Positions 32,662-43,600 of a DNA stretch of 64,000 nucleotides are shown here, in pieces; the first letter of the stretch is position 1, and each line of letters begins with the position of its first letter. The notes under the pieces were generated by a model, which saw only the letters and a program-made list of their open reading frames with translations, searched no databases and was not told the DNA's origin. The DNA lies in assembly GCA_937907165.1 (NCBI GenBank), contig CALCUH010000135.1, positions 62,001-126,000 on the forward strand. Direction: 5' to 3'. Made by a program: the position numbers and the translations under genes. The DNA comes from an uncultured Bacteroidales bacterium (GTDB lineage: Bacteria > Bacteroidota > Bacteroidia > Bacteroidales > Paludibacteraceae).

Positions 32662-33867
32662 TTAAATCTCAAACGGAACTTCATCAATATCGACATTCGC
32701 CGCAGCGTCAGCAATCGCAGCTTCGTTTTTTCTCGCCTGACCGAGAGCGGCGTTAGCATTGAACAGCTCATCAATGCCTGTGTCCTGCGGAACACTATTT
32801 GTTTCCTTTTTAGCAGACTTCGCGGGAATTGCGTCGGTTGCATCGGTGGGCTTAGTTTTTAGATCGGAAATTTTATACTCTGTCGCTTCAACGCCGTTTT
32901 TAAGTTTGCCCTTTGCGATTGTATTTTCTGTAACACGATCTTTACCCGCAATCTTCGAAGCTTCCGATCTCTCATTCTCATAGAGCTCTTGGAATGTGAC
33001 AATTCCCATAGCGACCATGCGTCTCTGCTCGTCAGTCATTGCTTCGCGGAACTTAGATTCGGTGAGTTCTTCGATCGGCGTATAGTTTCTAATATTGATT
33101 TGCGTCGTAAGCTTTGCGACTTCTCCGCTTCCATTAAACCCCTTCATAAAATCAATCATGATCTTATCAAACTCATTTTCGGGATAGAACTCTACTCTAA
33201 ACGGAGCAAACAAATTCTTTTTTGCCTGTCTGTCATAATATTTAATGTAACTCTTAAGCGTTGCCTTCCCCGTTTTCTCCGTATACTGTTCATCAAACAT
33301 ATCCTTACTCGGGAAAAACAGATCTACGCTTGCCGTATTAGTAGGCGCTGCGTCATCAGCAACAAGTTCGATAGAATTAACGGAGAGCTCACGATAATAT
33401 TCGTCTCTTTCCGCACTGTAATTAATCTCAATCGTGCCGGACACTTTAAAAGTCCGATCCTTAATAAACTCTGCTTGCAGAACACGCTGAACAAATGACA
33501 GATAGTCCCATGCATGCACGAAAGAATTCTTTCTATCACTATTTTCGTCGCCGCCAGTAAGATCAACGCGGAACAGACGATAATATGCGACGCTCGCTAC
33601 TGATTCAGCGCTGAGACGGTCATCCCATGGAATCGTAATAGAAGACCCCTTATCTCCACCATAACTCTTACTAAAAGTACGTACCTCATTCTTGCTATCA
33701 TCGGCATACTTACCCGCCTTAATGGTGACAAAGTGTACGTCATCTCCACACACCATGCACCAATTGAGAGAACGCGTCATCCAGCCGGTGTCTGGGAACT
33801 GCTTTTCAGAAAATTCTTTGTCTTTAAGTCTTCGAATCTTACCAACAAAACTAAAATTATTTGCCAT
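32662..33867 (-). CDS. Single-stranded-DNA-binding-like protein with acidic C-terminal tip
   Basis: 401 residues, first gene after two promoters, with a strong ribosome site. The C-terminus ends DIDEVPFEI after a low-complexity linker, closely resembling the acidic-hydrophobic tip (DDxxPF) of SSB proteins that docks replication partners. The N-terminal region is beta-rich with an early SFVGKIRRLKD strand, as in OB-fold proteins. It is much longer than bacterial SSB (about 170), so it could be an analogue with two domains. Pairing with the adjacent Sak4-like ATPase supports the role. Assignment is moderate because no OB family is recognised outright. Confidence 0.65.
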   Translation of the reverse strand: MANNFSFVGKIRRLKDKEFSEKQFPDTGWMTRSLNWCMVCGDDVHFVTIKAGKYADDSKNEVRTFSKSYGGDKGSSITIPWDDRLSAESVASVAYYRLFRVDLTGGDENSDRKNSFVHAWDYLSFVQRVLQAEFIKDRTFKVSGTIEINYSAERDEYYRELSVNSIELVADDAAPTNTASVDLFFPSKDMFDEQYTEKTGKATLKSYIKYYDRQAKKNLFAPFRVEFYPENEFDKIMIDFMKGFNGSGEVAKLTTQINIRNYTPIEELTESKFREAMTDEQRRMVAMGIVTFQELYENERSEASKIAGKDRVTENTIAKGKLKNGVEATEYKISDLKTKPTDATDAIPAKSAKKETNSVPQDTGIDELFNANAALGQARKNEAAIADAAANVDIDEVPFEI

Positions 33868-34025
33868 AACTTCTTTAATCTCCTTTATTCTTTGTTAAAA
33901 AAAATTTGAATTTGTCAAAATACTCAATGCGCTCATTTAAATATGTACTACTTCGTTTAATCAATTAGGTCCTCGTAACATTTTCATCTTCGTTCTCCTA
34001 TCATATACTTTCTGATTGCGGGATC

Positions 34026-34054
34026 ATTATATCACAGATCACTTATGTTGTCAA
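34026..34054 (-). promoter_or_regulatory. Proximal consensus promoter of the SSB/nrd unit
   Basis: Minus strand -35 TTGACA (34049-34054), 17-bp spacer, -10 TATAAT (34026-34031), both perfect. Start about 34019, giving a leader of some 150 bases before the SSB-like gene. Confidence 0.9.
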
Positions 34055-34106
34055 TAGTTTTTATAAAAAAATATAAAAAATTTTTCCGCAACCTTTGATC
34101 GTCTAT

Positions 34107-34135
34107 ATTGTAACATAGAAAATCTTATTTGTCAA
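34107..34135 (-). promoter_or_regulatory. Distal promoter of the SSB/nrd unit
   Basis: Minus strand -35 TTGACA (34130-34135), 17-bp spacer, -10 TACAAT (34107-34112). It lies 81 bp upstream of the proximal promoter, so the unit has tandem promoters. The remainder of the gene-free stretch 33868-34166 is AT-rich with no other feature seen. Confidence 0.85.
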
Positions 34136-34166
34136 TAGGTTAATATATTTTTTTTAAAAGTTTTTT

Positions 34167-35432
34167 TTATTTAAAGTTGACATTATCCATGCCACAAACT
34201 TGTAACGTCATAAGACCATCGTATCCAATATTATATGATATGTTGTTAATTAAGAATCTGACATGATTTATCTTAAAATACTCATCTGTTATACTGATGA
34301 CATTATTAACATTCAATAACGGATTAAAGAATGCGGACACATTGTAAGATGTTTTATTGATTAACGCCTTTCGTAATTCATACTCAGCGCGTTCATCTGC
34401 CAAATAATCTGTATTAATATTTGAGTCATTAATAATTGGAGCTACGCGCTCTCCGATTCGCTGTACACAATATGGAGAATTTGGATTTTCGTTTTTCTTA
34501 ACACTCATACAGATATGGCCATTTACATTCGCTCCGATAACAACAATTGTATTTACAATCGAAGAAAAATCAATATCATAAGAATTACTACCAAAATCAC
34601 CATTATAATCTACCAAGTGGTCGATGGTCGCCTTGTCAATATCCTGCACGACATCAGATGTAGGAACGAACACCAAATTTCCCTCATTATTATAATATAC
34701 CTCGGCAGATAAAACATCTGCTATTTGCAATATAAGGCTACCATACGTTGATCCAGCCTGTTCTGTAATCTCTACCGGCATTTTTCTGCCCTTAAATGCT
34801 TCGTGATATACAATTTTTTTACTATCTATAACATTCCCATTTCCTATTGGTAACATTAAAATGTCATTAATTATCTGCTCTATCTCAGTTGTTGTTTCAA
34901 CTGTTGTCGTATATGCTATGGTGCAGGCCTTTCCTTCCAGAAAACCAAACTTATCAACACACTCAATTGATACTTGTTGAGAATTCGATTCGTGTTTTAC
35001 GGACGTTTTGTTGACGACAAATACGCCCTTTTTGAACCACACAACACATTTTTGCTGTGGGTATTCAATTCCAATTTCAAACAAAAATTTTGTCCCTGTC
35101 CATATTCCATTAATAGACGGAGTGTATTTACCATCCCGATTTATAAGAGAAAAGGATAAAGATTTTCTTTGACCGTTTTGATAATTTTCTGAATACGATC
35201 CACCACTAACAATATCGTCTTGCGGTAGTTGTCTGCATATTGTCTCATCTGCGTTTAAAAGAAAGATGCGGAATCTGGGGCGGATGATGTTCGTATGAAC
35301 AATATCGTGTAATTTTTGCATATTTTTAAATTGAGCCACATTCATATCCTGGATTTCGTATTCCACTGTAGCAGACAATATATCTCCGCTGCCATTCAAC
35401 GGCAAGGAGAAGTCATAAGTATACCTATTCAT
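34167..35432 (-). CDS. Tail hub/baseplate-like protein
   Basis: 421 residues with the layout of phage tail hub proteins of the Tal/gp27 group (DUF5048-like): GSYSENYQNGQRKSLSFSL followed by ...NGIWTGTKFLFEIG, a domain that defines a local coordinate frame, then an IINDIL segment, a VYYNNEGNLVFVP strand and the FSSIVNTIVVIGAN region. Known role: closes the tail tube end and connects to the tip. It is the last gene of the structural block in transcription order, following the 1668-residue tail protein. Family assignment is by overall pattern. Confidence 0.7.
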   Translation of the reverse strand: MNRYTYDFSLPLNGSGDILSATVEYEIQDMNVAQFKNMQKLHDIVHTNIIRPRFRIFLLNADETICRQLPQDDIVSGGSYSENYQNGQRKSLSFSLINRDGKYTPSINGIWTGTKFLFEIGIEYPQQKCVVWFKKGVFVVNKTSVKHESNSQQVSIECVDKFGFLEGKACTIAYTTTVETTTEIEQIINDILMLPIGNGNVIDSKKIVYHEAFKGRKMPVEITEQAGSTYGSLILQIADVLSAEVYYNNEGNLVFVPTSDVVQDIDKATIDHLVDYNGDFGSNSYDIDFSSIVNTIVVIGANVNGHICMSVKKNENPNSPYCVQRIGERVAPIINDSNINTDYLADERAEYELRKALINKTSYNVSAFFNPLLNVNNVISITDEYFKINHVRFLINNISYNIGYDGLMTLQVCGMDNVNFK

Positions 35433-35465
35433 AATTTTTCACCCAACCTCCTTTAGATATAATAT

Positions 35466-35495
35466 GGTCTGGATAATAAATGTATTATCCAGACC
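35466..35495 (-). other. Perfect 13-bp hairpin between tail genes
   Basis: GGTCTGGATAATA/TATTATCCAGACC around a 4-base loop, 20 bases after the stop of the large tail protein. No U-tract follows on the minus strand, so it is more likely an RNA processing or stabilising element than a terminator. Confidence 0.6.
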
Positions 35496-35515
35496 AATAC
35501 AAAAAAGATATTTAC

Positions 35516-38500
35516 TTATTTCGATATTAGATCAACGATCATCAAAACGCCAACTGGTACCTTATCTAGAACAACAGGAAGGAGTTCTGACATACCATCA
35601 CGATATATTTTACCGTTTTTATACGCATAATAAGTTGACTCTGTACCATCCCGACTATTTTTAACCGTAAATCCATATCCCAAATTTCCTTCAATTTCTC
35701 CATAGTCAACAAGGGTTAAAATTATATTACCATATTCCGTTGTAATAATCTCTCGATTATCCATAGCCCTCCACCACAGTTCGCCGTTTATATATATACC
35801 ATCACTATTGAATGTACCGCGCTGGACAATTGCTCTAATTTCCTGCCACGTGCACTCGAAGAAGTTGCGAGGTGTGCTCGGTATAATGTTGATAGAGTTA
35901 GTTAGAATACGCTCGTTATTTACCAAACAATCATTAGCGTCCTCTATTTTTACCCACGAAAACGAAATATTTTCAGGATAATTTGTCCAATTATTATTAA
36001 TCTGATCAGAGCTATCTGTTATCTGAACGATATATTTGTTCCCCTTCGGGTCTTTTAAGAGCTTTGGATTTCCAGAATAACAAACATCTCTCCACTTGTT
36101 CAACATATCAATTGGTGCATTTGAAGAACCTATTTTTCTCATTCTTTCCTTGTAGCCGCCGATATTTTTGAAATGTAAAGATGTTCTACGATGGAATCTT
36201 TCATCATCAATATTGTATTCCCATATAGAGTCAGACAGCAATGCATTAGATAATTCTTTACCGAACAAACATGTAACAGAACCAGATAATGTATTCATCG
36301 GACCATGAGAGAACTTCGGGAATTTAGATAATGTCTCTTGTTCTGTTTTTGAGAATTTCTGCTGCGTTTCCCCGGGAGACACATTATATCTAAATCTCCA
36401 CACGTTATCTTTATCTGTTAAAAACGAATTTTTATCATCAGTCTGTGACAACTCGGTAAGCGTCCAGCTATCCCATTTCGTTTTAATCGAGAACCTATAT
36501 ATATACCAATTATCGCCGGTTTCCATATTAAATGAACGAAAAACTACGGCATATTCATATTCCATATTAGAAGCTATGTTATAATCTGTTATATCAATAC
36601 CGTTGGAAATTGGTTTAACATATAGACCTCGATATAATCTCACTGGTAATTTAATCCAATAATCTTGATGTGTAGGATTTTTTGTTTCATCCGGGTACCC
36701 ATTTGGTCTAATTGCCATATAATCCCATCCACCATATGTCACCTTATCATTAATATTATAGTGTTTACCAAGTATATATTCTGGATCATCGACGGAGTCA
36801 GTAACTTTAACATCTATCTCTTGCCAAAATTCTTGTACTCCAGGGGTAATATTTGAATTTGGTTTTACGCACATAAACAATCTATTATTATATAACACAT
36901 AATTTCCAAGCATATACGGGTTGTCATCTGTCCGAGCTTCCCATTGTCCCTGATTACCATTAGGATATACAAGATGTGGCACTATAACCCACTCGTCACC
37001 GTCATGCGGTATGCTCCTATTATTGTCTATAATTGATTGATATATCGCCCCGGAATACCTTACCTGAGCACCAAAATTATACATAAGGTGGATGTCCCAT
37101 TGTTGAACATCTTGCTTCACCTTGAATATGGAAGAACATGCAAACCAATATCTAGAACTATTTGACTCGCCTGGCCTATATGCATTTCTTCTATCCGCGT
37201 CCCCCATTGGTATATACGTTTTAATACACATATAGTATCCAGACACAGTAGTTATTCCGCTACTATCCGTATCTTGCACATACACATAATCACCAACGCG
37301 ATAACGCCCATGTGACGCGCTCCATAATTCCGCCGACTCAATATCTGGCATTGCTATATATGGATTTTCACTAGAAATCTCTCTCCAATAGTTTTCAGAT
37401 CCGTCTTCACCAGGGACTTTAACATTTCCCTCTGTATTTGGACCGTTGTCAATTAGACAATAATAATGCTTGTCAAGATATTTAACCCTCTCACCAGAAA
37501 AATAATCAATTGGCTCGACATATTCCTCTGCGCCTTCTCCGCTTATTTCTTCAAAGTCTATGTCGTCAACCCTATAAAGATCTATAATATCAGAGTCTTC
37601 TAATACATAAACAACGTCATCTGTTTTGATATCTTCTAATGACCCACCACTGATGGATTCGGCTGGTATAAACGCATACTCTTGTTCGTCTGTCAATCTT
37701 TTCCAGTAACTACTATCTTCCGACGGTTCTGTATTAATATTCTCTTCCAAAGACACCCAATACGCATCATTATGTGTCACGACAGAACCGACGTCATATG
37801 TCGTATCATTATCCCATGCAGCAGTCTTGTCACCAGTAGGTTCCGCAACAGATTGATATACATCATAGTCGGATGTGTCTTCCTGCGAATATACTTTTTC
37901 AAATCTTCCATAATTAGCAGATGAAGAATATTCGTCTTTCCAAACATCTCTTTTAAAAATTCCAAAAAATGTTGGAAGGATATTTTTTACAGTTATTTCC
38001 TCAGACTGTGTATCACAATCAAATTTTGTCGTTTTGATCGCGCCGGACTCTTCGATATCATTGTAAACGCACTGAACATTAATTTGTTTTTCAAAAGACA
38101 CCTTTTTATCATATGATAAATTCATGTCAATTCTAACAATATACTGCCCATTTTCAAATATATTGAGCGTTTCTTCTATCAGACCACCGTATTTTACGTC
38201 TCCAGAGTAATATAAAACTCCGTTTTTATATACGCTCCATTGGTAGTTTACCCACATTTGATGTTGCCCCTGCGAGTATTCTGCAAACAAATCAAACACT
38301 GGAGATGTTATTGTGCGACCGTCATCCAAAGGAACTATAATATCACTTCCGAATTCTCTGATACTAAAAGTGCACGTCGGGTCTTGATAATATGAAAACG
38401 GAACGTCGTCGCTCTTTTTATAATATGATATGATCTTATACGGAGCATCAATTTTTACAGAGGATCCCTGTGGCTGTATTTCACTTGTATGCAATCTCCA

Positions 38501-40522
38501 ATATGTATTATTAATGTCTCTAATCGACAACTCGTGGTCATATCCGTATGATTTATGAACGAACTTCATGTCTTTACCAATGTCATTTGATGGACGTATA
38601 TAAACTAAATTTCTAAAATTTTCCAGCTTCGTTGTGTCATTATTTCTATTTTGGAAAATAAGTCCTACTTGATTTTTTAACGGATTTGTACTATTACTAT
38701 CATAGGTATAAATATCTTTTGGTTTTTCGTTAACAAATTGGAACTGCGTTTCATTAATTCTTGGATATGTTTCACTCTTTTCTGGATCGAAGTCTTTATT
38801 ATCAATCTCAACATTCTTTCCAGCGAAAGCGGGAGAGGAATCCCCTACTCGAACAACTTTTGTTGACAGCTCTCCCCATGTATCCGCATCTGGCGCACGA
38901 TACCAACTAACAGTAACACTGTATCCATTGAGTGCCTTATCGAACAGATCCTCTATTGACACATTTTCCCATATCAATGAATTTCGAGACATTGGATCCG
39001 TGGTTCCCGATCCATTTTCTTGAACACATTTAAAATATGACCATCCGTTTTGTCCGTGTTCTATAATTCTAGTCGGTATATCTTGTCTTTTTACTATTGT
39101 GCCCACTGGATATGAACCGTTTTCTCTTCGTTCCCATGTTTCATATCTGCTCGTCACCTCATCAACAGGTGCAAACAGTGGAGCTTTCGATAATGGTACC
39201 CAATAATCAGGGTTAGATACATCAATATCCATGCCAGGTCCTATATGTTGAATAGCTCTATAATATACCCAGCTACCATTTCTTTGTACTTTTACAATGT
39301 AACCGGCGCTGTACGCAACATCTATACCCCTAGTCCATGTAGAAACTCTATTAGGTATCTCTATATTTACCGTTGCACCTTTTGAATCTGCGACCGCTGT
39401 AAAAATACCATTATGTGGACTTCTTGTATTATGATCTTGGTAATTTAAAGCAATTCGTTCTTGTTGCAGTCCAGAAAATCTAAGACCGCGATATTTTTGA
39501 GCATATTGTTCAAGAGACGAAGATCCGACACCTCGTATATGCGTATCCGATAATTTGATTGCCTCTTCGCTAAAATAATAAAAACCATTATCTTTCGGAT
39601 TCAGTGTTGTCACATATGTTTGCACGCCGTATTGCTCAGAATCACTAACCAGAGTTTCTTGCCATTCCCATGGCACCTCCATATTCGATACCATGTCAAC
39701 TTTTTGATACACCGTAAGGTCCTCTGGATCATTACCAATTTCGTAAATATAGAACCCGTTTGCTTCTACATCTGTTTTTAATGTCAACTTTTCCTTCTCG
39801 GGATATAAATGTCCGAGTTGTGAGTCGTAAGATGTTACGAGCGCTCTATTCCCTATTTGAGTAATCGATGGTATTGTGGTTCTACTTAACCAACCATCAA
39901 CATTATTCGGATCGACGCCCTGCATATAAATCGGCTGTATATAATATTGTTTTGCAAACTCATCCGACGGGACTGTCTGTATTCTATTTGTAGTAGATCC
40001 CATAATAACACCCGTGGCAACCGTCATATCATAATATTGGTTCGCCGTCGGTAGAATAATCCTCCCATCATTGCTCTTTCTTACACCTTGGTATAATTTA
40101 ATATTCCATGTGTAAGAACTGCCTTTCTTAAACATATTATCACGAGCAGACACTTGATTATTTTTTACAGTTCTACCAATTTCGCTATCTTGTCCATCGA
40201 CAATAAACGGAATAACCAACGACGACTCGTTTGTTCCTGTGTTTACATTTGGTCCATATTGTCTCAAATATACGGCATAATCATTTATTGAATTACAATA
40301 CTGCCATAAATCAGAGATGAGCGTTATTGTTTCTGTAAGTTCCGTATTAGCTTTTGGAAAAATAATATCCCCATTATCGTTTTTAAGCTCAATGGAATAT
40401 GCGGTTACGCCTAAATTGTTTGAATCAATTCTGCAGCTAAACCATATTGGTAGGCTGGTAATATCGCTTATATCAATTCCTGTAAACGACGGTTGCATGT
40501 CCGTCGGCTTATATATTGCCAT
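35516..40522 (-). CDS. Large tail protein with carbohydrate-binding-like modules
   Basis: 1668 residues from ATG 40522 (MAIYKPTDMQPSFTG), with GAGGAGG upstream. It contains at least six modules of the type Y..GD.V.Y.G..Y....N (for example TYDVGSVVTHNDAYWVSL, YNINDKVTYGGWDYMAI, YMLGNYVLYNNRLFM), which resemble chitin/cellulose-binding type 5/12 modules common in phage tips. Ig-like beta regions and Trp/Tyr-rich stretches fill the rest. Known role of such proteins: contact with cell wall polysaccharide during adsorption. No hydrolase motif was seen. It lies between the tape measure and tail hub genes, as expected for a tip or receptor-binding component. Confidence 0.75.
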   Translation of the reverse strand: MAIYKPTDMQPSFTGIDISDITSLPIWFSCRIDSNNLGVTAYSIELKNDNGDIIFPKANTELTETITLISDLWQYCNSINDYAVYLRQYGPNVNTGTNESSLVIPFIVDGQDSEIGRTVKNNQVSARDNMFKKGSSYTWNIKLYQGVRKSNDGRIILPTANQYYDMTVATGVIMGSTTNRIQTVPSDEFAKQYYIQPIYMQGVDPNNVDGWLSRTTIPSITQIGNRALVTSYDSQLGHLYPEKEKLTLKTDVEANGFYIYEIGNDPEDLTVYQKVDMVSNMEVPWEWQETLVSDSEQYGVQTYVTTLNPKDNGFYYFSEEAIKLSDTHIRGVGSSSLEQYAQKYRGLRFSGLQQERIALNYQDHNTRSPHNGIFTAVADSKGATVNIEIPNRVSTWTRGIDVAYSAGYIVKVQRNGSWVYYRAIQHIGPGMDIDVSNPDYWVPLSKAPLFAPVDEVTSRYETWERRENGSYPVGTIVKRQDIPTRIIEHGQNGWSYFKCVQENGSGTTDPMSRNSLIWENVSIEDLFDKALNGYSVTVSWYRAPDADTWGELSTKVVRVGDSSPAFAGKNVEIDNKDFDPEKSETYPRINETQFQFVNEKPKDIYTYDSNSTNPLKNQVGLIFQNRNNDTTKLENFRNLVYIRPSNDIGKDMKFVHKSYGYDHELSIRDINNTYWRLHTSEIQPQGSSVKIDAPYKIISYYKKSDDVPFSYYQDPTCTFSIREFGSDIIVPLDDGRTITSPVFDLFAEYSQGQHQMWVNYQWSVYKNGVLYYSGDVKYGGLIEETLNIFENGQYIVRIDMNLSYDKKVSFEKQINVQCVYNDIEESGAIKTTKFDCDTQSEEITVKNILPTFFGIFKRDVWKDEYSSSANYGRFEKVYSQEDTSDYDVYQSVAEPTGDKTAAWDNDTTYDVGSVVTHNDAYWVSLEENINTEPSEDSSYWKRLTDEQEYAFIPAESISGGSLEDIKTDDVVYVLEDSDIIDLYRVDDIDFEEISGEGAEEYVEPIDYFSGERVKYLDKHYYCLIDNGPNTEGNVKVPGEDGSENYWREISSENPYIAMPDIESAELWSASHGRYRVGDYVYVQDTDSSGITTVSGYYMCIKTYIPMGDADRRNAYRPGESNSSRYWFACSSIFKVKQDVQQWDIHLMYNFGAQVRYSGAIYQSIIDNNRSIPHDGDEWVIVPHLVYPNGNQGQWEARTDDNPYMLGNYVLYNNRLFMCVKPNSNITPGVQEFWQEIDVKVTDSVDDPEYILGKHYNINDKVTYGGWDYMAIRPNGYPDETKNPTHQDYWIKLPVRLYRGLYVKPISNGIDITDYNIASNMEYEYAVVFRSFNMETGDNWYIYRFSIKTKWDSWTLTELSQTDDKNSFLTDKDNVWRFRYNVSPGETQQKFSKTEQETLSKFPKFSHGPMNTLSGSVTCLFGKELSNALLSDSIWEYNIDDERFHRRTSLHFKNIGGYKERMRKIGSSNAPIDMLNKWRDVCYSGNPKLLKDPKGNKYIVQITDSSDQINNNWTNYPENISFSWVKIEDANDCLVNNERILTNSINIIPSTPRNFFECTWQEIRAIVQRGTFNSDGIYINGELWWRAMDNREIITTEYGNIILTLVDYGEIEGNLGYGFTVKNSRDGTESTYYAYKNGKIYRDGMSELLPVVLDKVPVGVLMIVDLISK

Positions 40523-40561
40523 ATTAAATAAAAACCTCCTCACTTGTAAAAAAAATAAGCG

Positions 40562-40589
40562 AGCGGGTGGAGGTTATCCCCCGCCCGCT
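40562..40589 (-). terminator. GC-rich terminator between tape measure and tail protein genes
   Basis: Stem AGCGGGTGG-GG/CC-CCGCCCGCT (one mismatch, one wobble) with a TTAT loop, followed on the minus strand by TTATTTTTTTT. It lies about 40 bases before the tail protein start, so read-through or another start must supply that gene. Confidence 0.75.
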
Positions 40590-40615
40590 ATAAATTTTTC
40601 CGAATAAAAACTATC

Positions 40616-40641
40616 AAAAAACGACATTGAATGACGTTTTT
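40616..40641 (-). terminator. Terminator after the tape measure gene
   Basis: Stem AAAACG(N)CAT/ATG(N)CGTTTT with a short loop and T-run. It resembles the one at 53751-53777 in layout, with compensating base changes. It forms a tandem pair with the hairpin at 40562-40589. Confidence 0.65.
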
Positions 40642-40671
40642 AATACTTTTTTGCTTTATAAAACCTCAATA

Positions 40672-43600
40672 TTATCTGTTATTCTTCGTTGTGTCAACAA
40701 CTTGACGTACCTTAATTAAGAATTGATCAAAATCAAAACCTTCATCAACAACAAATTCTGCATGCAACGTGTTGATATTTGTAGAATTGTCTTCTGTACT
40801 TCCAGTTGTGTTCTTATCAAATTCAAAATGACTCTCCAAATTACGAATAAGATTAGGAGCTACTTCGCCAAGGTTGTACAAATTACGAGTTAGATCTGCC
40901 GGTATAATACCTGTGCGGGCTGGCAATGACGTAAGAGTACCGCGAGGTGTAATAATACCTTCAAGACCAAGTTCATTGATAATAGATGGACCTTGCTGAG
41001 ATGAGAATGTACCAGAAGAGTATGCGGTACCGATTTCCGACAACTTCTTGTTGTATTCAACACTATTTTTGATTAGACCAATCCACTGATCCGCCGGAAG
41101 TTCTCTCATGTCTGGAAGCCCATCATAATAAAAATAATAACCAGTATTGTTATTTTTATACCAGTGGTTCAATAATAAATCCTTTTGCCACGAAACAATA
41201 TTATCCTTATCTACAAACCCATTATTAGTTAAAACAGATTCGGTATACCCCGTATGATCATTCTCCATTATCAATTGTCCATTATACGATGTGCCAACAT
41301 ATCGACCAAAATATCTGCCGTTTTCACCGTATACATCATCGTCTCTTGCATAATCATTATATGGCACGTCTTCCTTATCAAAATACTGTAAACCGACATA
41401 TTGCCGAACAATATTTCCATTTTTTGCAATGTCCCGATAATCTATTGGCGCCATAGATTCAGACAAATCAATTTTTGACCCAATGTCATTTCCAATACTA
41501 TTCAGCCAATCAATACCATCTTTATTCGATTTATAATATTGATCGAAATTTGTATCTGATTTTAATTTTGCCATAGCGTTTATATAATCATCATATGCGG
41601 AATTATATGTACCAACGTTTGCCTCGTATGATTCTTTGCTAAACGAGCTACCTATGTTTTCTCTAGCGGAGATTAATGCGTCATACGCCGTTTTCACAGA
41701 ATCAATATTGCCCTTGGTTACAGAATCCAATTTATTTTGCTGATAATTCATAAACGCACTTGCAATATCATCAGCCGTCAACGCATTATTTTTCCCCAAA
41801 TCAGCTACAAACGCGCTTGTTAAACCTCCGGTTGTTGTAGTGAATAAATTACCTTCTGTTGCAAGCTGTGTCTTAATATTTTCAACAGCGTTCTCAAGAT
41901 TCTTCAAATTTGTATTTTCTTCGATATGAGACAATATTTCTTTCTGCTGATTCAACAAATCTAATTGATACTGGATATTTTCTTTATCTCTTTCTCTTTC
42001 AAGCTTGTCGAGCTCTTCTTGTGCAGACTGTACGGCTTCTGTGTCGCTTACATATGTAAACCCAATACCCTCGCGATATACACGCTTCTTTTCGTTTTGC
42101 GCATTTTCAAGTTTTTCTCTTGCCTTCGCCAAAGAAATAGCTGTTTCACGCGATTTATTTTCGTCGTCAATAGCATCTTTCAAACTTTGTATATTATTAA
42201 TTTCCAGATCATATAAATGAGTTTGCCATTCAATAAGCTTCTTCTGGATCGTAAGAGCGTAATTTGTTTTCTCGGAGATCTCTCCGACCATTTTAGAAAT
42301 CCACTCCGCCTCATTAATCATATCGTCTGCGCCCATGAATTTCCAAATACTGTCAATTGTTTGAGATGCCATAATCTCATCTATATTATCTTGCACTGTC
42401 TTTGGTAAATCTTCAGATTTTCTACTCTTAATATATTCTTGATATGCCTGCATCGCGATACTATCGCTACCGGCAGACGAGGCGGCCATTCTTGTAGCGA
42501 CTTCAACGCCAGATCCACCAGCCGCAATAGAAGCAACATTCTTAATCACATTTTCTTGTGAAAAGCTTCCATCAGAACCAAAGAACAAAGACGGCATTGA
42601 TTCCATAAGCTTAGAAATGGATTCGCTCGAAAGTGTACCATTTTCCGCCAGATCCTTTAACGCCGTATTAAGCGTATCAAACGTTTTGATAAGGTCATCT
42701 AATGTACCAGACACTTGCTTCGACCCTACCCATCTCAGGCGATCTGCACTCTCCATAAGCTCCTCATCCGTCATCATTAGGGCATAACGGAATATGGACA
42801 TGTCCTGAGCACCAAGATTCAATATTTCATCGCGAAGACGTTCAATTTCATCGTCTGCTATATTAATATTTTTTGCTAACGCCTCGAAATTATTTGTTTT
42901 AGCCACTTTTACAAGCTCATCAAATGATGTTCCGAATGTTTTAGATAATCTATTTGCGCGTGTTCCTCTTGAACCGTTATAATACTGACCGATGTTAACA
43001 GATTCGCCGGTAGACAATAATGCGTTTAAGTTTTCATTTGTGCGAAGAGTTGCCAGAGCTATTTGTCTGAACTCAGAGTTAATCTCGCCACTCGAAGTAA
43101 ACACAGCATTATCTGGATTTTCTTCTGCGTATTTTTGCGCCCAGCGAATTAACACGCCCTCAAGATTTGCAGCAGTTACATCCAAGGCACTCATTGAAGC
43201 GGTACCGGAAGAATAAAACGCTGTTTTTATTTGTCCCTCGCGACGTTCCTTTTCTATCTCGTCAAGCTGGGCCTTATATGCGTTTCTTAATTTTTCGTCC
43301 GTTTCATTTTCAATCTTTTTTGCAAGCGTGTATCGTTCAACTTCCTGCGCTGCATACGACGCTTGCGTTGCAAGATCATTTTGTGCCGCAGCCCACGCAT
43401 CATACAAATATTCATAATCGCCTGTGCGAGCCGAGAGTTTTGCAAGAACATCGTCGTAGTCGTCTGTTGTGCCGAGTATTTCGTGCAACTTATCATTAAA
43501 CATTGACACATACTTAGCGTTTGCTTCAACATCCTTGTCTCCATTTTCGTCTTTGAATGGCGCCATCGCGTCTTCAAAACTCGTAATCATCGCATTCCAC

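Noticed and set aside
35516..40522. Endolysin or depolymerase activity in the large tail protein
   Set aside because: Only binding-type modules were seen, with no catalytic motif of amidases, lysozymes or hydrolases.
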